DNA of 64,000 nucleotides from positions 11,219-75,218 of the forward strand of contig HF989692.1 in the NCBI GenBank assembly GCA_000431315.1. Direction: 5' to 3'. Within the stretch, counting starts at the first letter, position 1. Each line of letters opens with the position of its first letter. The notes below the pieces were generated by a model. It was not told the DNA's origin, searched no databases, and saw only the letters and a list, made by a program, of their open reading frames with translations. This DNA is from Brachyspira sp. CAG:484 (GTDB lineage: Bacteria; Cyanobacteriota; Vampirovibrionia; Gastranaerophilales; Gastranaerophilaceae). Position numbers and translations under genes: made by a program. This document shows, one piece after another, positions 34,449 to 42,997 of the stretch.

Positions 34449-36176
34449 CTATTTTGTCTGTAAATCATATAATTTTTTAAATTTCCCCTTTGTATTCTGC
34501 AAAAGTTGTGTTTGAGAACCTTGTTCTACAATTTTTCCCTCATCAATAACTATTATTTTATCAACATCATTTATAGTGGAAAATCTGTGTGCAATAATTA
34601 TTACCGTTTTATCTTTCATCAAATTTTCTATGGCTTTTTTAATATAAAATTCAGACTCATTATCTAACGCACTTGTAGCTTCATCAAAAATTATAATCGG
34701 AGAATCTTTTAAGAACGCTCTTGCAATTCCTAATCTTTGTTTTTGCCCGCCGGATAGTAATAATCCTCTTTCTCCAACTTGTGTATCAAGTCCTTTTTCC
34801 GTTGACATTACAAAATCATACAGGTAGGAACTTTGGAGAACCGAAAATAAATCTTCATCAGTTGCATCAGGTTTTATTATTTTAAGGTTTTCTCTTATAG
34901 TACCTGTAAATATAAAATTATCCTGTAAAACTATTGAGATATTATTTCTTAACGAATTTATGTTATAATTTTTTATATTAATACCGTCTATTAAAATTTC
35001 ACCGTTGCTTACATCATAAAATCTTGGAATAAGGTTTATTATTGTACTTTTTCCTCCACCAGAATGTCCTACAAGTGCAATTTTTTCTCCTTTATTAATT
35101 TTGAATGACAGTTCATGTAAAACTTTTTTATTTTTTCTATATTCAAACGAAACATTTTTAAATTCAATTCCGGAATTGAAATGTTTCATAAAAATCGGCG
35201 ACACATTATTTTTGATTTTTGGAATATATTCAAGTTCATTTATAACTCTTTCTATTGCAAGAATTGAAGTTTGCAAATTTTTTGAATCGTTTCCTATACC
35301 TTTAATTGGGTTAAAAAGTAAAATAAGTGCAGTTACAAATGCCACGAAATTCCCGCTTGTAATTGTATTATTGTTAATTAAAGTACTGCCTATTCCAATA
35401 ATAAGGCCTATACCAATAGCTGCTACAAGCCGCATTAAAGGTGTAGTCCAACCTGTACGGAGGATTATTTTCATATCGAGTTGAAAAGCTTTTTTAAGGT
35501 GTTTTTTCAATTTATTTATTTGAAAATTTTTAAGATTAAATGCGGAAATGATTTTGTTTCCAGAAAATGTTTCATTGTAATCGGCTATAACCTTTGCATT
35601 CTCGTTTTCGTAATCATTAACAATATTTTTTATAAGATTTTTGACCTGCGTAACAGGAATTAGGGCAAAAACAAGAATTAATACGGCAATTATTGCAAGC
35701 TGCCAACAATTATAAATCAGAACGATGATTAAAGAAATTGCCGAAAAAATTCTTAGGGCATAACTTTTTAAGTATCCTAAAAGACTTCCGAAAGCTTTTG
35801 AAACATCATTATTAAACGCTTTTTGTATAAAACCCGATGTATTTTTGTCGAAAAATGAAGTTTCCCTGTTAAGCAAATTTTCAAATAATATTATTTTAAC
35901 TTCATTTGTAATTTGTCCTGCAACATAAGAATTAATATAAGTTGCCGAGAAATTAAGAAGCCCCTGAATACTTGTAAAAAGTAGAATTAAAAAAGAAATC
36001 ATCCATGGAGAATGTATTGATTTATTCAGCATAATGACATCCATATACGGTTTTAATGTCATAACAATAACTGCATCCAAAGCACCAGCCGGCAATGTTA
36101 ATAATATAGACACCAGTGCAAGGCGCAGATAAGGTTTTATGTATGAAAAAATTTGTTTGTATTCATTTATCTTCAT
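34449..36176 (-). CDS. ABC transporter, fused membrane and ATPase domains (MsbA-like)
   Basis: 575 aa. Six membrane helices in residues 1-300, then an ATPase with Walker A GHSGGGKST (near 372), signature LLSGGQKQR (near 475) and Walker B IIIFDEATSALD. As the last gene of an operon of polymer-building enzymes, it probably flips a lipid-linked surface glycan. Its start overlaps the preceding gene by 14 nt. Confidence 0.9.
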   Translation of the reverse strand: MKINEYKQIFSYIKPYLRLALVSILLTLPAGALDAVIVMTLKPYMDVIMLNKSIHSPWMISFLILLFTSIQGLLNFSATYINSYVAGQITNEVKIILFENLLNRETSFFDKNTSGFIQKAFNNDVSKAFGSLLGYLKSYALRIFSAISLIIVLIYNCWQLAIIAVLILVFALIPVTQVKNLIKNIVNDYENENAKVIADYNETFSGNKIISAFNLKNFQINKLKKHLKKAFQLDMKIILRTGWTTPLMRLVAAIGIGLIIGIGSTLINNNTITSGNFVAFVTALILLFNPIKGIGNDSKNLQTSILAIERVINELEYIPKIKNNVSPIFMKHFNSGIEFKNVSFEYRKNKKVLHELSFKINKGEKIALVGHSGGGKSTIINLIPRFYDVSNGEILIDGINIKNYNINSLRNNISIVLQDNFIFTGTIRENLKIIKPDATDEDLFSVLQSSYLYDFVMSTEKGLDTQVGERGLLLSGGQKQRLGIARAFLKDSPIIIFDEATSALDNESEFYIKKAIENLMKDKTVIIIAHRFSTINDVDKIIVIDEGKIVEQGSQTQLLQNTKGKFKKLYDLQTK

Positions 36177-38478
36177 TTATTATTTCATCAATCAATTTTA
36201 CAACTTTTTCCGATGCATGACCGTTATCCATACATCTTTTTTCTATAAGGAATTTCTCTACATTTTTAATATAATCATCATAATTAAAATTAAGAATATT
36301 TTGGATAAGTTCATTATTATTTTCAGCTATAGGAAATGGAGTTTTCTGCAAAGGATAATAGAAACCTCTATCATGGTTATAGTCTTTAATATCTGTGGCA
36401 TATATAAATCCAGGATTTTTTGTTAACAAAAAATCAAATATACAGCTTGAATAATCTGTTATTGTGCAATCTACAGTTGTCAACAATTCTTGAATATCGG
36501 GATAAGAAGTTACATCTATTATATTAGTTGTATCAGGAACTAAAATTTCTTTATATTGTAACAGCCTCGGGTGAAGCCTGATAAATATTTTCCAGGTTCC
36601 GCCAAATTTTTTAGAAAGAGGTATTAAAAGGCTCTCATAATCAATGTTGTAACAGCTAATATGCTTATTATCTCTAAATGTTGGTGCGTAAAGCAAAATT
36701 TTGGTATTATCCTCAATATTATATTTGGAATATATTTTTGTTTTTATTTCTGTATTATTTTGGAAAAATATATCATTTCTTGGATGCCCTAATTCTTTTA
36801 TTTCTGCGGTATTAGAAATTGCATTTTTATATACATTAGTTTCAAAAGGGCTATTTGATATTAAGTAATCCATCATATCAGAGTCTTTAATATGATAATT
36901 CTGCCAATTTGAGTTTTTCCAGAAATTGGGATTTGCATCTTTATCTATTTTTTTTATTCCCAAAGCTCCATGCCAGGTTTGAATATATTTTTGTTCTTGT
37001 TTTTTATTTAATCCTCTTTTAATTAAATTAATTAATCTCACATTACTAACCCATATTTTAGCTGTTGATAATTCATATATTGCTCTTTCTGATGAAAAGT
37101 TAACCAGTTTTACATTTTTAGGAAATTTATTTGTTTTCTTTAAATCATTTGAGATTAACCATATAATTTTATATTTTTTATTTTCGTTTAGTAATTTTTT
37201 TGTAATATATTTTGGATTACAAGCATACCCAAGTCCGGAAAAATTAATCATAATAATTTTATTTTTTTGTATTGGAAGATATTTATAAAGATGATTGTAT
37301 ATAAAGTTATTAGGTATTCTTAATTTAAGTCCTAAAAAATATATATTTTTATATCCTCCAAAATTTTTAAAATTAATATATTTTTTGATATAAGTTTTGA
37401 GATTATATTTATGTAATGATTTGTTCTTTTGAAATAATAAACCATCTACTAATTTTGACAGCATTTTTTCTACATTAATTTCAGGGTGCCAATTTAGTTT
37501 TTCAAGTTTATCAGTAGCCAGTAAAAGTTTAAGTTTGGGTAAATATTTATTATCAGCTTTTAAGTCATACTTTATATTAATATTTTCACCGTATTCTTTT
37601 ATTTTTTCAGCCATTTCTCTTATGGACAGTTTTGTATATTGATTTGTTACATTATAACTTTCACCGGATACTCCTCTTTCTAAAATTGTAAAAATAGCAC
37701 TAATACAATCAGTTATATAGCAATAATTTCTTATGGTGGATCCGTCTGTCTGAAGAATAATGTCTTTCTTCTCTATAACATTTCTTGCCAATTGAACAAA
37801 TACTCTGTTATCATCATAAGGTATATTTGCACCTATAATCTGTGATAGCCTTGCAATTTTAACAGGTACGTTATATTCTTTAAAATAAGAATAACACATT
37901 GTTTCTGCGACTCGTTTCGCCTGTGGATAGCTATTTCTTTCGTTTAGCAGGTCAAGGTAATTGTATTCAGATTCTTTAAGTGGTGTATCCGAATTTACAA
38001 TTCCATAAACTTCCATAGATGAAAGGCAGACTAAACTTTTTACTCTGTTATTTTTAGCAAATTCAAGAATGTTTTTTGTACCTAATATGGTAGTATTAAT
38101 CGTTTCAACCGGTGTTTCTACAAAAGATTTTGAGGAGGTATTTGAGACTGTATGGATAATATAATCAATATTGCCTTTATAATTAATTTTTTTATTTATG
38201 TCATATTTTATAATTTTGATCTTGTTAAACAATCTTTCTTGCCCAAATAATTGCTTAGCCTTTTGTTGATTTCTTACAGGTAAAATTAATTTTATATCGA
38301 GATTAAAATCCATTGAGGCTTTAGCAATTGAAAGTACTAACTGTATTCCGATAAAACCTGTTGCTCCAGTTATAAGAATTGTAGAGTTTTTAAAAAACTG
38401 CCAATTTATATAAGGTGAATCAACTATTAGTTTGGTATCATATCTTGTATATCTATTAATTACATCTGTGTAGTTCAT
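36163..38478 (-). CDS. Fusion of an SDR sugar-nucleotide epimerase/dehydratase with a CDP-glycerol-type glycerophosphotransferase
   Basis: 771 aa. The N-terminal half (1-325) is an extended SDR: ITGATGFIG (34-42) for NAD and the YPQAK active-site pair (Tyr/Lys near 183-187). The C-terminal half (about 395-771) is a TagB/TarL-like transferase with YIQTWHGALGIKKIDKDA, ELGHPRNDIF and TDYSSCIFDF. A TarI-type cytidylyltransferase gene overlaps just before it, so it may make and transfer one activated polyol- or sugar-phosphate. The substrate cannot be told from sequence. Confidence 0.83.
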   Translation of the reverse strand: MNYTDVINRYTRYDTKLIVDSPYINWQFFKNSTILITGATGFIGIQLVLSIAKASMDFNLDIKLILPVRNQQKAKQLFGQERLFNKIKIIKYDINKKINYKGNIDYIIHTVSNTSSKSFVETPVETINTTILGTKNILEFAKNNRVKSLVCLSSMEVYGIVNSDTPLKESEYNYLDLLNERNSYPQAKRVAETMCYSYFKEYNVPVKIARLSQIIGANIPYDDNRVFVQLARNVIEKKDIILQTDGSTIRNYCYITDCISAIFTILERGVSGESYNVTNQYTKLSIREMAEKIKEYGENINIKYDLKADNKYLPKLKLLLATDKLEKLNWHPEINVEKMLSKLVDGLLFQKNKSLHKYNLKTYIKKYINFKNFGGYKNIYFLGLKLRIPNNFIYNHLYKYLPIQKNKIIMINFSGLGYACNPKYITKKLLNENKKYKIIWLISNDLKKTNKFPKNVKLVNFSSERAIYELSTAKIWVSNVRLINLIKRGLNKKQEQKYIQTWHGALGIKKIDKDANPNFWKNSNWQNYHIKDSDMMDYLISNSPFETNVYKNAISNTAEIKELGHPRNDIFFQNNTEIKTKIYSKYNIEDNTKILLYAPTFRDNKHISCYNIDYESLLIPLSKKFGGTWKIFIRLHPRLLQYKEILVPDTTNIIDVTSYPDIQELLTTVDCTITDYSSCIFDFLLTKNPGFIYATDIKDYNHDRGFYYPLQKTPFPIAENNNELIQNILNFNYDDYIKNVEKFLIEKRCMDNGHASEKVVKLIDEIINEDK

Positions 38479-39190
38479 AATTCTCTCTTTTTCGATATTT
38501 TATAAGTGCTTCCAAAATATATAAATCCCTTGGTGTTGTTACTTTTATATTGCCAAAATTCCCATTGCACATATACATTGGTTTATTTAACGTATGAAAA
38601 ATTGTGCAAGAATCTATCATATCTTCGTAATTTGGTTTTAATTTTCTTATTTGTTCGTGAGCTTCTATTATTTCCTTTAAATAAAAACATTGCGGAGCCT
38701 GTGCGGCATATGTATTTTTTCTGTATGGAATTTTTTGGGGATTTATTCCGTTATCACTTACCAAAATTGTTTCATAGCAAGGAGTACAGGTTATTGAATT
38801 TCCATATATTTTTACGTTTTTAATGTTCTCATCTATAACATTATCATCTACAATAGGGCGTACTCCGTCATGAATTAAAACTATAGAATTGTCAGGATTC
38901 TCAATTTGAGCTTTAATAAGTGCATTGTATATAGATTCTTGAGCTGTTTCTCCTCCGTATACAATCCCTTTAACTTTATTTAATTTATGTCGGGTAACCA
39001 GCTCACACATTAAAGTATAGTATTGAGGATGAATTGATATATAAATTTTGTCAATAAGACTATGATTTTCAAAAATTTCAAGCGTGTGTATAATTATGGG
39101 TTTTTGCTCAACTTCTACAAATTGTTTAGGGAGGTTTTCATTTGAAAATCTTTGACCTGTTCCGCCGGCGAAAATTATTGCTATATTCAT
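38456..39190 (-). CDS. IspD/TarI-family cytidylyltransferase
   Basis: 244 aa. Nucleotide loop IIFAGGTGQRFSNENLPKQF at the start (family pattern AxGxGxR...PKQ), then VLIHDGVRP and RKNTYAAQAPQCF. It would make a CDP-activated polyol or methylerythritol. The position between two glycerophosphotransferase-like genes argues for TarI-like (CDP-ribitol or similar) rather than IspD. It overlaps both neighbours (4 and 23 nt). Confidence 0.85.
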   Translation of the reverse strand: MNIAIIFAGGTGQRFSNENLPKQFVEVEQKPIIIHTLEIFENHSLIDKIYISIHPQYYTLMCELVTRHKLNKVKGIVYGGETAQESIYNALIKAQIENPDNSIVLIHDGVRPIVDDNVIDENIKNVKIYGNSITCTPCYETILVSDNGINPQKIPYRKNTYAAQAPQCFYLKEIIEAHEQIRKLKPNYEDMIDSCTIFHTLNKPMYMCNGNFGNIKVTTPRDLYILEALIKYRKRENYELHRCN

Positions 39191-40437
39191 AATTTCACCT
39201 GCAATTCTTGTATTAAGTAATCAAAGATTTTGACTGCAACACCTTCTTGAGGAATAATTATTTGTTTTAAACATTCTTGCCTTGTCTGAAAAAGAGGATC
39301 CGATTTTTGATTAATAATTAAATCAAGAGTATTCTTAAATTCTTCAAGATTTTGTATTTTATAATATCCTTGTGTAATTTCTTCTCCAAATTTATTTAAG
39401 CCAACAGAATTTTTTGAAATAAGCTGTATAAGCGGTTTTAATGTAGGCAGATATTCTGTCAAAAAAGAGTTGCAGTCTGTAATCATTAAATCAGAGCCTT
39501 TAAAAATATCAAAATAATCCCCGTTTTCATACAAATGTGTATTAGGGAGTTTTGTCCACATTAAATAATATTCTTCAGCATCATTTTTATTCATCAAATT
39601 TTTTGTTATAATTTCATTTTTTAGATTAGGATGCGGCTTAAAAATAAATTCAATCTCTGGATGATTTTTAGCATATTCAAGAAAAAATTTATAATATTTG
39701 TTAAAAGTTCCAAACTTTAAAATACTATCTTCTGAAAATGAGAAATGCGGAGCATATATTATTCTGAAATTATTAGTATTCCATATTTGCTTTTTGACAT
39801 TTAGAGGTGTTTTGTATGCATCAAGTTTAATACTTCCTGTTACATATAGATTTTCTTGTTTTATTCCATGTTTTATAAGTATATCTTTAACAAAATTATT
39901 GTCTAAAAAATATTTCCAAACTTGTTTAAAAACGCGGGAACAGTATTCATTTCGTCCGTTGGTTGTGCCTGAACCATAACTGCAATAACAGCATAACGAA
40001 TGTTTTGAAATATTGTATACATTTTGGTTATCTGCAATATCCCATGGCTCCTCTAAAAAAATGATATCAGCATTAAACATATTTATTGGAATATGTTTTT
40101 TTGTTTTTATATCAAATGCATATTTTATATTTATACCTTTTTTTCTAAAAAATTTGTAATTATTCTCTAATTTTTTTAGATCATTTTCATTATAATGCTG
40201 GTTTAATGTCACTAGTACAAACGGTTCAAAAAATTTACTTTGAGATAATTTGTCATATAAAGATCGATAAACCCATTTTGAATTTTCGCTGCTCAGAAAA
40301 CAGACTTTTAATTTATGTTTCCCCAATTTTTTCCTTAAATTTTTTAAGACATATTTATAATTCTTGTGTATTATTTTGATTTTTAAATTATTAGGTATGT
40401 AGCACAAACATCTTTTAAAAAATATAAATATGTTCAT
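39187..40437 (-). CDS. CDP-glycerol glycerophosphotransferase-like protein
   Basis: 416 aa. Of the GT-B type found in teichoic-acid and capsule loci: NMFNADIIFLEEPWDI, CCYCSYGSG, IIYAPHFSF, FIFKPHPNLKNE and MITDCNSFLTEYL are the readable blocks. Cytosolic or membrane-associated, acting on a lipid-linked acceptor. Translationally coupled to neighbours (1-nt overlap with the GT2 gene, 4 nt with the cytidylyltransferase). Confidence 0.8.
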   Translation of the reverse strand: MNIFIFFKRCLCYIPNNLKIKIIHKNYKYVLKNLRKKLGKHKLKVCFLSSENSKWVYRSLYDKLSQSKFFEPFVLVTLNQHYNENDLKKLENNYKFFRKKGINIKYAFDIKTKKHIPINMFNADIIFLEEPWDIADNQNVYNISKHSLCCYCSYGSGTTNGRNEYCSRVFKQVWKYFLDNNFVKDILIKHGIKQENLYVTGSIKLDAYKTPLNVKKQIWNTNNFRIIYAPHFSFSEDSILKFGTFNKYYKFFLEYAKNHPEIEFIFKPHPNLKNEIITKNLMNKNDAEEYYLMWTKLPNTHLYENGDYFDIFKGSDLMITDCNSFLTEYLPTLKPLIQLISKNSVGLNKFGEEITQGYYKIQNLEEFKNTLDLIINQKSDPLFQTRQECLKQIIIPQEGVAVKIFDYLIQELQVKL

Positions 40438-41219
40438 TAGTTTATGCCTTTCAATAATTTATAAAAATGTGCGGCACAATTTTTGCAAACCATTAAGCCT
40501 AATAAAAAATACATTTTCAGGCCAAACTGTTTATATAGTTTATTGTGGAATTTAACTATATTAAGCCTGATTTTAAGATAATTTATAGGTCTTAAAGACT
40601 GCTTTGTTCTTTCATTTTGCTGCTTTCTATAATAAAAAAGAACTTCCGGTATCTGGTAAACTTTTGCACCGGTTTCGATAATTGAAAGCCAAAAATCCCA
40701 ATCTTCACAACCGAGTTCCATTTCTTTTTTATAACCGCCAACCTCAAGGAATTTCGATTTTCGATAAATACCTGATGGAAATATTCTATTTTGTATAAGC
40801 ATATTTGAAAGAGTCGCTGGCTTTAAGTTCCATTTTTTATTTTGTCCTGTTCCGAAAAATTCCGCTTCGCAATAAACAATCCCAATATCAGGATTTTGCT
40901 CTAATATTGAAATTGCTTTTTCAATATATGTATCTGCGATTCTGTCATCTGCATCCAAAGGTAAGATGTATTCTCCACTAGCCTTTATTATTCCGTTGTT
41001 TCTGGCGGCACACACTCCTGAATTTTCTTGATTTATCAATATTACATTATCAAAAGACATGAGCATGCTCTGAATCTCCTGCGGAGTTTTTTCAGTTGAC
41101 CCATCATTAACGACAATGATTTCCAAATTTTTGTAGGTGGAATTTACAACTGACTTAACTGCATCTAATAAATAATCAGAGTGATTATAGCAAGGTATTA
41201 TTACAGAAATCTTTTTCAT
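40437..41219 (-). CDS. Family 2 glycosyltransferase
   Basis: 260 aa GT-A enzyme: SVIIPCYNHSDYLLDAVKSV at the start, VVNDGSTEKT, then the metal-binding LDADD (near 93) and GCEDWDFWLSI (near 170). First gene of the five-gene surface-polymer operon. Upstream of it on the plus strand is a MerR-like gene. Confidence 0.92.
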   Translation of the reverse strand: MKKISVIIPCYNHSDYLLDAVKSVVNSTYKNLEIIVVNDGSTEKTPQEIQSMLMSFDNVILINQENSGVCAARNNGIIKASGEYILPLDADDRIADTYIEKAISILEQNPDIGIVYCEAEFFGTGQNKKWNLKPATLSNMLIQNRIFPSGIYRKSKFLEVGGYKKEMELGCEDWDFWLSIIETGAKVYQIPEVLFYYRKQQNERTKQSLRPINYLKIRLNIVKFHNKLYKQFGLKMYFLLGLMVCKNCAAHFYKLLKGIN

Positions 41220-41372
41220 AATTTATATAACCCAATGTGATTTTTACATGAAACATCTAATTTGTAAATAGGGTTTATATAAAATTGTTATTTAGTCTTT
41301 AAGTGAATAGCTACATGTAAATAGGCATAAACCCATGAGTGTAATATCATTGAATAAATAAAGAGGATAAAT
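41220..41372. other. Intergenic with direct repeats between operon and MerR-like gene
   Basis: TGTAAATAGG occurs at 41263-41272 and 41314-41323 with related flanks (ACATGAAACA..., GGTTTATA, GCATAAACC). It may be the operator region of the MerR-like gene or the surface-polymer operon. Confidence 0.35.
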
Positions 41373-41732
41373 ATGGCATTAAAAAATAAGTTTTCAAAAG
41401 ACAAACCACTTCTGACAACAAGCGTTGTTGCTAATATGCTAGGAATTACTCCTGATAGACTAAGAACCTATGATGCCGAAAAATTAATAAAAACACATCG
41501 GATAAAGACTGGCGAAGTTCAAAAACGGCTATATAGCCAATATGATGTAGAGTGGTTACAATGTTTGCGTATTCTTGTAAAAACTCACAAAATGAGTATT
41601 TCCTCTATAAAATTTCTTTTACAAGTAATTTGTGAAAACCCCAAAATTCGGCTACCACATAATGAAATAGGGGAAGTTCTAGTTGAAATGTGTCAAAACC
41701 CAAATTTTAAAGATATAGTTAGAAATTTTTAA
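41373..41732 (+). CDS. MerR-family-like regulator (HspR/GlnR type)
   Basis: 119 aa. Winged helix: LLTTSVVANMLGITPDRLRT, then YDAEKLIKTHR, then RLYSQYDVEWLQCLRILV, the HspR/GlnR branch with no effector-binding cysteines. It may regulate the adjacent divergent surface-polymer operon, with the TGTAAATAGG repeats as sites. AGAGGATAAAT precedes the ATG. Confidence 0.85.
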   Translation: MALKNKFSKDKPLLTTSVVANMLGITPDRLRTYDAEKLIKTHRIKTGEVQKRLYSQYDVEWLQCLRILVKTHKMSISSIKFLLQVICENPKIRLPHNEIGEVLVEMCQNPNFKDIVRNF

Positions 41733-41752
41733 TATTACTGAAATATTAAACC

Positions 41753-41944
41753 CTATACTATATGTTCATTTTCTTCAATTGGTGTGATTTCATCAAGTTC
41801 TATGTGATATCGTTTGCCATTTTTATCAACACAGGTTGCGAACCATACTCCGCCGTCTGCGTAATCATTCAGCCAAGTTTTAATAAGTAATCCGATTTCG
41901 TTTGTCTTTCTGTTAATGATTTTTGTTCCGTATGCTATATCCAT
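41753..41944 (-). CDS. Small protein of an integrative element, 63 aa
   Basis: MDIAYGTKIINRKTNEIGLL, with a beta-rich body ending ELDEITPIEENEHIV. A strong Shine-Dalgarno AAGGAGG is present. Its leader (41945-42022 on the minus strand) is the left copy of the 62-bp repeat whose right copy precedes the DUF2924-recombinase genes, so it probably belongs to the same element. Function unknown. Confidence 0.65.
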   Translation of the reverse strand: MDIAYGTKIINRKTNEIGLLIKTWLNDYADGGVWFATCVDKNGKRYHIELDEITPIEENEHIV

Positions 41945-41960
41945 AAGTTATCCTCCTTGT

Positions 41961-42022
41961 ACTTACATAAATCGCTCTTGTTGCAAGCAAAATCAAGTCC
42001 ATTGACACAATTGTTATCATTA
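41961..42022. repeat. 62-bp inverted repeat, left copy
   Basis: Reverse complement matches 46392-46453 at 55 of 62 positions; the first 24 bases, starting TAATGATAACAATTGTGTCA, are identical. The two copies enclose the Mrr-DRT1 cassette in inverted orientation. The copy also contains the -35 of the mrr promoter. Confidence 0.85.
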
Positions 42023-42030
42023 GCTACAAT
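42002..42030 (+). promoter_or_regulatory. Promoter of the mrr-DRT1 operon
   Basis: TTGACA (42002-42007), 17-nt spacer, TACAAT (42025-42030). The -35 and most of the spacer are inside the left inverted repeat. Confidence 0.7.
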
Positions 42031-42049
42031 TAGAAAAAAGGAGTTTAGA

Positions 42050-42976
42050 ATGGCTATACCAACATTTGACAATTTTCTTATCCCGTTCTTAGAAGAACTT
42101 AAAGATTATCATGTTCATTCAATGAGGGAAATTAAAGCTAATATTGCTAAAAAATTTAAGATGACCGAACAAGATTTGTCAGAGTTAACAAATTCTGGGT
42201 ATAAAAGATTTGATGACCGTGTTGGTTGGGCTAGGACTTATTTGAAAAAATCTTTGTTAATATCTTCTCCTGAACGTGCAAAATTTAAAATTGAAGAAAG
42301 AGGCTTAAAAGCGTTAAATGATAAACCTCAAAATATATTAAAATATTTGGAACAATATCCTGAGTTTTTGGAATTTCAAGGTAAAGATAAAAATGTTCCG
42401 AAAACTAATAATATACAAATTGAAGAATGCAATGATACTCAAACTCCTCAAGAGTTAATTAATAAAGCTAAAAACTTAATGCGTTCAAAACTTGAAGATG
42501 ATATTATGAATGCTATTTTTAGTAAAGATGAGAAAAAAGAACGCCCAGAATTTTTTGAAAAATTAGTAACAAAACTTCTTTGCAAAATGGGGTATGGTGG
42601 ACGAGAAGATCTTATTATTCAAAAATGTGGCAAAAGCGGTGATGGTGGTATTGATGGTATTATAAAAGAAGATACTTTAGGATTGGGTAAAATTCATATT
42701 CAAGCTAAATGTTATAGTTTGAACCATCCAGTTGCAGCAGGAGATTTAAGAGATTTCGGCGGCTCATTACTTCGTAAGAAAAACCCAAAAGCTGTTTTTA
42801 TTACAACTTCATCTTATACTAAACCTGCTATAGAATATGCAAAAGAAAATGATATTATTCTAATCGATGGTAAAGAATTATTGCGATTAATGATAGATTA
42901 TAATGTCGGGGTTGAAACTAAAGAAATAGTTGAACTAAAAAAAATTGATCTCAATTTCTTTGAGGAAGAAGATTAG
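42050..42976 (+). CDS. Mrr-type restriction endonuclease
   Basis: 308 aa. N-terminal winged-helix Mrr_N domain (1-95: REIKANIAKKF, RVGWARTYLKKSLLI), a linker, then a PD-(D/E)xK catalytic domain with GDGGIDGII (Asp202) and IHIQAKCY (Gln218, Lys220), the D...QxK form of Mrr enzymes that cut modified DNA. ATG 42050 follows AAAAGGAG, so the longer frame from 41957 is rejected. The reverse transcriptase gene starts 21 nt later, so they are co-transcribed. Confidence 0.88.
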   Translation: MAIPTFDNFLIPFLEELKDYHVHSMREIKANIAKKFKMTEQDLSELTNSGYKRFDDRVGWARTYLKKSLLISSPERAKFKIEERGLKALNDKPQNILKYLEQYPEFLEFQGKDKNVPKTNNIQIEECNDTQTPQELINKAKNLMRSKLEDDIMNAIFSKDEKKERPEFFEKLVTKLLCKMGYGGREDLIIQKCGKSGDGGIDGIIKEDTLGLGKIHIQAKCYSLNHPVAAGDLRDFGGSLLRKKNPKAVFITTSSYTKPAIEYAKENDIILIDGKELLRLMIDYNVGVETKEIVELKKIDLNFFEEED

Positions 42977-42997
42977 AATTTATATAGAAAGATAACT

